Assembly (NCBI GenBank): GCA_036426205.1
Contig: CM071568.1
Span: forward strand, 54,345,155 to 54,409,154
From: Ascaphus truei
Taxonomy: Eukaryota > Chordata > Amphibia > Anura > Ascaphidae
Reading direction: 5' to 3'
Length of the DNA: 64,000 nucleotides
This document shows positions 60,497-64,000 of this stretch, piece by piece; the stretch's first letter is position 1; every line of letters begins with the position of its first letter. The translations under genes were made by a program, and so were the position numbers. The notes under the pieces are model-generated. The model did not search any database. It saw only the letters and a program-made list of their open reading frames with translations, and had not been told where the DNA came from.

Positions 60497-61346
60497 TTAA
60501 ACCAGAAAGCCCACCAGATTGTCCGTCCATGGCCGATTTCTTGCATGGCGTAAAACGCCATTAATGCAGTCTCGAACGCCTTTCATTACAGGATCTGTAA
60601 TTGTATAAAAGCGCCGCAATTCCCCCAGAATGGTCCTTCTTAAATTGGCAGGAAGCGCCTTTTTTACACGATTTCCTTTGTAGTTCACTCTGAAGGCCCA
60701 GTCGCAGTACAAAGAGTAGGGCACATGGTGCTTAAAAAGTAACAAGGCATACTTGTGGGTGACCCAGCACTCAGAACCCTATACGTCTCCCTGAGTGCCG
60801 GTGGCAGATCGCGCAGGGTGATGTCGGGCACCGTATCAATGCGAGCGAATGTAGGTCTTCTGGAATCGGATGTGCTTGAGGCAACGGGCGATGGTAGGTT
60901 GTCTGGGAGGAAGCTTTCCTCCGGTCTTGGTCGCCGTGTTGTCTCCTGGCGTGGTCTTGCCGGGGTTGTCATGTCCTCCTCAACAGCATACATGTACACT
61001 AAATCTTCTGGTGGAGGGGGTGCGCTTGGTGATGGAAGCGGGTCGATGCTCCCATTCAGCACATCCATGCCACCCTCCTGCTCCGGCGTCAGGGAAACAG
61101 AGGCATGAACACCAAGCAAATTATGTATACCCGCTATGTCAGCCCCTATCTTCTCCATCCGTCGATCCATATGTTGCATCCGTTGATCCATATCTAGCAT
61201 CCGTTGATTCATATGTAGCATGCGTTGATCCACATTTAGCATGGTCTCCAGAAGCAGATCTATCTTTGCCAGCACAATAGAGTTCCCGGGGGATATCCAC
61301 ACTTATCCCATTCAGCATCCAGTCTAGCGAGCTGCTTCTTGTGCAT
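60497..61346 (-). pseudogene. Coiled-coil and BEN-domain protein, probably transposon-encoded
   Basis: The ATG at 61346 is followed by HKKQLARLDAEWDK. After a frameshift near 61280 comes a helical segment, KIDLLLETMLNVDQRML, with four tandem seven-residue repeats of the QRMLHMN/QRMLDMD type, predicted to form a coiled coil. A Pro/Ser/Thr-rich linker (SPSAPPPPEDL) follows. After another shift near 60770 the C-terminus reads KYALLLFKHHVPYSLYCDW, then NRVKKALPANLRRTILGEL and VMKGVRDCINGVLRHARN. That pattern fits a BEN domain, a DNA/chromatin-binding fold. It diverges from the HTH gene at 61915 with a 57-60-bp minisatellite between them. Two frameshifts make this copy inactive. Confidence 0.55.
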
Positions 61347-61394
61347 GGCGTGCTGTGGACATCTGGGTGGATGGGTGCAATGGAGGATGAGATG

Positions 61395-61720
61395 GGGGTT
61401 CCATGGAGAGAAGCGGCAGCGACGTCGAAGAAGGGTGGAGGAGGTGACCTTTGGATATCCGGTAGAGGAGAAGCGGCAGCGTCGTCGAAGAGGGATGGAG
61501 AAAGTGACCTTTGGATTTACGGGCAAGAAGCAGAGTCGTCTAAGAGCAAAGGAGAAAGTGACCCGTGGATTTCAGAGGCACCAGCAGCAGCGTCGTCGGA
61601 TAGAACTGGAGAAGATGGCCTGTGGGTTTCCGGGAGGGCGGTGGCAGCATCGAGGACGAGGGGTGGAGAAGACGGGCTGAAGATTTCCAGGACAGCGGCG
61701 GCAGAGATAAAGATCATCGA
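61395..61720. repeat. 57-60-bp minisatellite between two divergent genes
   Basis: Five to six units of GAAGCGGCAGCGTCGTCGAA...GGAGAAAGTGACCTTTGGAT keep several frames open on both strands. The plus-strand frame 61341-61745 gives a 19-20-residue repeat (EAAASSKRDGESDLWISG type) without stops. This may be an extension of a coding exon, or a non-coding array that happens to be open. Confidence 0.75.
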
Positions 61721-61914
61721 GTGGTGGGCTATGCAAAGTGTGTAACCTTTTATGCATGGCGGCGAGGTACAGGTGTTGAAAGTGGGCGTACTCTAATGTG
61801 AGTCATTACCGTATAAATACACCATCCATTTTGTGGATTGACTGCACATTGAATACACATCGACTAAACATCGAATATACATTCTTGTGTTTGTATTTCT
61901 TTCTACTCGCAGCA

Positions 61915-62092
61915 ATGCCTGTTAAAAAGATTTCCAAGGATCTCAGCATGCGAATTTAGGAGATGTACAGGAGCGGACACCGAATTGCTGCTATCCAACG
62001 CTGGTTAGCTACTTCTGGCCTCGTTGTGCCAGCAACCACCGTGAGCGATCATGCACACGGGAAAACCAGAGAACGCAAAAGGGCACCAAGGG
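61915..62092 (+). pseudogene. Tc1/mariner-like transposase, exon 1 (HTH)
   Basis: ATG at 61915 gives MPVKKISKDLSMRI, an in-frame TAG at 61957, then EMYRSGHRIAAIQRWLATSG and VVPATTVSDHAHGKTRERKR. This is the first helix-turn-helix of a Tc1/mariner-type DNA-binding region (compare GxxxxxIARxL...TV). The frame then meets a donor-like GTAACA (62092). Exon 2 is at 63040. It is transcribed away from the BEN gene. The internal TAG marks decay. Confidence 0.55.
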
Positions 62093-62219
62093 TAACAAAC
62101 GGGCCATACATGTACACTAAACGGCGCCATTGAGGGGAGGGCTCCCGTCCGTGCAGCGTCCGCCACAGCGATGCTGTAGTAGGCAGCGGGGACAAGGCCT
62201 AAGTATATTTATACAACTT

Positions 62220-63000
62220 AAAAAATTTTTTTATATCAAATAATGTACTGTAGATCTACAGTACTGTATCTAATATTTTTGTTATTTCTATAGATTTATA
62301 TTACAACAGTATATATATTTTTTCTATTTATATTTATATAACAGTATATATATATTTTGTATATTTATATTACAACAGTACTGTATATATATTTTTTATA
62401 TTTATATTTATATTACAACAGTACAGGCAAACCCCGGTTAAAGGACACTCACTTTAAGTACACTCACGAGTAAGGACATATCGCCCAATAGGCAAACGGC
62501 AGCTCGCGCATGCGCCTATCAGCACGTCCTGAACAGCAATACCGACTCCCTACCTGAACCGAATCTGTGCGCAAGCAGGGAGACTATAGAGGCTGTTACA
62601 AATGCGTTATTTACATCAGTTATGCACGTATATGACGATTGCAGTACAGTACATGCATCGATAAGTGGAAAAAAAGGTAGTGCTTCACTTTAAGTACATT
62701 TTCACTTTACATACATGCTCCGGTCCCATTGCGTACGTTAATGCGGGGTATGCCTGTATATATATTTTGTATATTTATACTGTATTACAACAGTATATAT
62801 ATTTTTTATATTTAGATCACAACAGTATATATTTTTCATAGTTATATTTATAGAACAACAGTATATATATTTTGTATATTTATATTACAACAGTACTGTA
62901 TATATATTTTTTATATTTATATTACAACAGTATATATATTTTTTATATTGCTGCATATTAATAGAACAATATATTATATCCTGTTGATCTACTGTCTCTA
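62220..63000 (+). repeat. AT-rich minisatellite in the transposase intron
   Basis: These are tandem units of TATATATTTTTTATATTTATATTACAACAG, about 30-40 bp each, interrupted by a MITE at 62424-62756. Confidence 0.8.
62424..62756. mobile_element. TA-target MITE (CAGGCA...CCCCG ends)
   Basis: CAGGCAAACCCCG and the complement of CAGGCATACCCCG are flanked by TA on both sides (62422-62423 and 62757-62758). This fits a non-autonomous pogo/Tc1-type element. Internal ACTTTAAGTACA motifs lie near both ends. It is 333 bp and non-coding. Confidence 0.8.
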
Positions 63001-63039
63001 ATATTTATACTTACCGGATTGTTTTTCTTTACATTGTAG

Positions 63040-63198
63040 GGAGACAACTCTTCTGGTGGACAAAATAAGTGAGGAGAATGATGAGCAGAGTGCATTAAGG
63101 GTCAAATACACTCTGCAGGAAAATCACAATCTCACTGTATCCGAGACCAGCATAAAGAAGATGAGACGCAGCATTGGATGGAAATATGGACGTGTGAG
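63040..63198 (+). pseudogene. Tc1/mariner-like transposase, exon 2 (second HTH)
   Basis: After the acceptor TTTTTCTTTACATTGTAG the exon reads ETTLLVDKISEENDEQ, SALRVKYTLQENHNLTVSE and TSIKKMRRSIGWKYGRVR, then donor GTTAGT. The pattern matches the second, winged HTH before the DDE domain in Tc1/mariner-like transposases (xxGWxxRxxRxx). The DDE exons are not present: a Penelope-like copy starts 39 bp after the donor. The expected catalytic part must be beyond that insertion or lost. Confidence 0.6.
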
Positions 63199-63236
63199 GT
63201 TAGTACTGGACAGTACAGGAGGTAAAAGTGGTGTTT

Positions 63237-64000
63237 AGGACAGATATGACTATGAAAAGAACCAGGTTTACCATTGGCAGAGGATAAATTCAATTCAAGA
63301 TAGATCAAATAAGAAAGATAAATCATTCATTCAGTTCAAATCTACTCCCAATAAGTCTAGTCTAAAGTCTAAGAATGTGGATTATCAGAGTGGCGAATCT
63401 GATGTTTCAGATGCAGAAACTGCCTCTAACTCTCATTCTGTATCTTTTGTCAATACATTTGAGAATGATGATCATCATGGTCGTGGAGCTCCCTCTAGAG
63501 GGCGAGGGAGGGGTGGTCGCACCTTTTGGGGTCAACCACCTAGGTCTGATTCTGGTCAGGACCAGTCCCATGATGCTTTTTCTTATCAAAATGTTAACCA
63601 ACAGAGACAGCAACAACAACAAAAATATTTCCCTTTATTTCAAAAGGACACAAGAGAATCAGAAGAGGGAAGAGGGGGGGGGGAGGAGGAGGGGGCTACA
63701 GGTCCGCCTCCAAAAGGAAGAAGTTTTGAATGATGTATCAAATGTCATAAATATTTCAGGAACTGCTCTCTCCCCCATAGAGTTGTCACTACTGGATAAA
63801 GGCCTAAAATTTTCACCTTCAATGAACTTAATTTGTTTAAACCACTATTGATGTGTATAAGTTTGTTCGGAAATTATCCTTGAAAAAGTTTTTTGACAAT
63901 TTTATTTCCAAATGTCTAGGTCACCGGAGATGGGGATTTGGATGGGGGGCCACCACTCGCTATCGAAGTGATGTCCCCTCCATCTGACGCTGTTTTTCCT
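63237..64000 (+). mobile_element. Penelope-like element, second copy, 5' part
   Basis: From GGACAGATATGACTATG on, this is a close copy of 55488-56250, in the same orientation and truncated about 30 bp after the ORF1 start of the first copy. The frame VDYQSGESDVSDAETAS runs to 63733. The RT frame continues with EEVLNDVSNVINISG. The purine tract is 11 nt longer than in copy 1. It continues past the window and interrupts the transposase intron that starts at 63199. Confidence 0.85.

Noticed and set aside
52285..64000. Search for earlier DECR1 exons on the minus strand
   Set aside because: No stretch encoding the expected CDVRDP or TGGGTGLG segments with splice sites was found, so the 5' exons are taken to lie outside the window.

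Overview
This window is vertebrate nuclear DNA, most likely from an amphibian (probably a frog or toad) with a large, repeat-filled genome. The vertebrate call rests on six spliced exons of DECR1, the mitochondrial 2,4-dienoyl-CoA reductase. The amphibian call is an inference from the mix of repeats: L1, L2/CR1-type LINEs, GIY-YIG Penelope-like elements, a DIRS remnant, pogo/Tigger, Harbinger-like and hAT-like elements, and several solo LTRs. I cannot name the species.

The only host gene recognised with confidence is DECR1 on the minus strand. Its last six coding exons run from 52284 down to the stop codon at 12753, and all five junctions keep frame. The intron between the first two of these exons is about 33 kb and holds most of the repeats. 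The exons for the N-terminal part, including the mitochondrial presequence, were not seen to the right and should lie beyond 64000.

Layout. 1-4665: the 3' part of an L1 element, split by a hAT-like MITE and a 1.6-kb solo LTR. 4666-9570: palindromic elements, a CR1 piece and an L2-type tail. 9958-12621: a hAT-like element carrying 1.6 kb of minisatellite. 12622-19199: the 3' half of DECR1 with an L2-type LINE in an intron. 19200-36240: solo LTRs, palindromic MITEs, a G-rich minisatellite, a Penelope-like fragment split by a 3.4-kb Harbinger-like element, another L2-type LINE split by an LTR, and a 1.1-kb palindromic element with a 13-bp target duplication. 38012-42157: a pogo/Tigger transposon with perfect 23-bp terminal repeats and a near-complete transposase. 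42252-45930: two LTRs and unrecognised gag-like frames. 46300-47850: microsatellites and minisatellites. 48567-51340: a DIRS/L2 chimeric frame and other fragments.

The most unusual part is 54000-64000. It holds a single-exon forkhead-domain reading frame with two internal stop codons (54348-54941). Next comes a Penelope-like retroelement with reverse transcriptase and GIY-YIG domains (55460-58474). A possible two-gene DNA transposon follows: a coiled-coil/BEN-domain gene on the minus strand, diverging from a spliced Tc1/mariner-like helix-turn-helix gene on the plus strand. A second Penelope copy interrupts that gene at about 63237. Many other long open frames in the window are translations of simple repeats and were left out.
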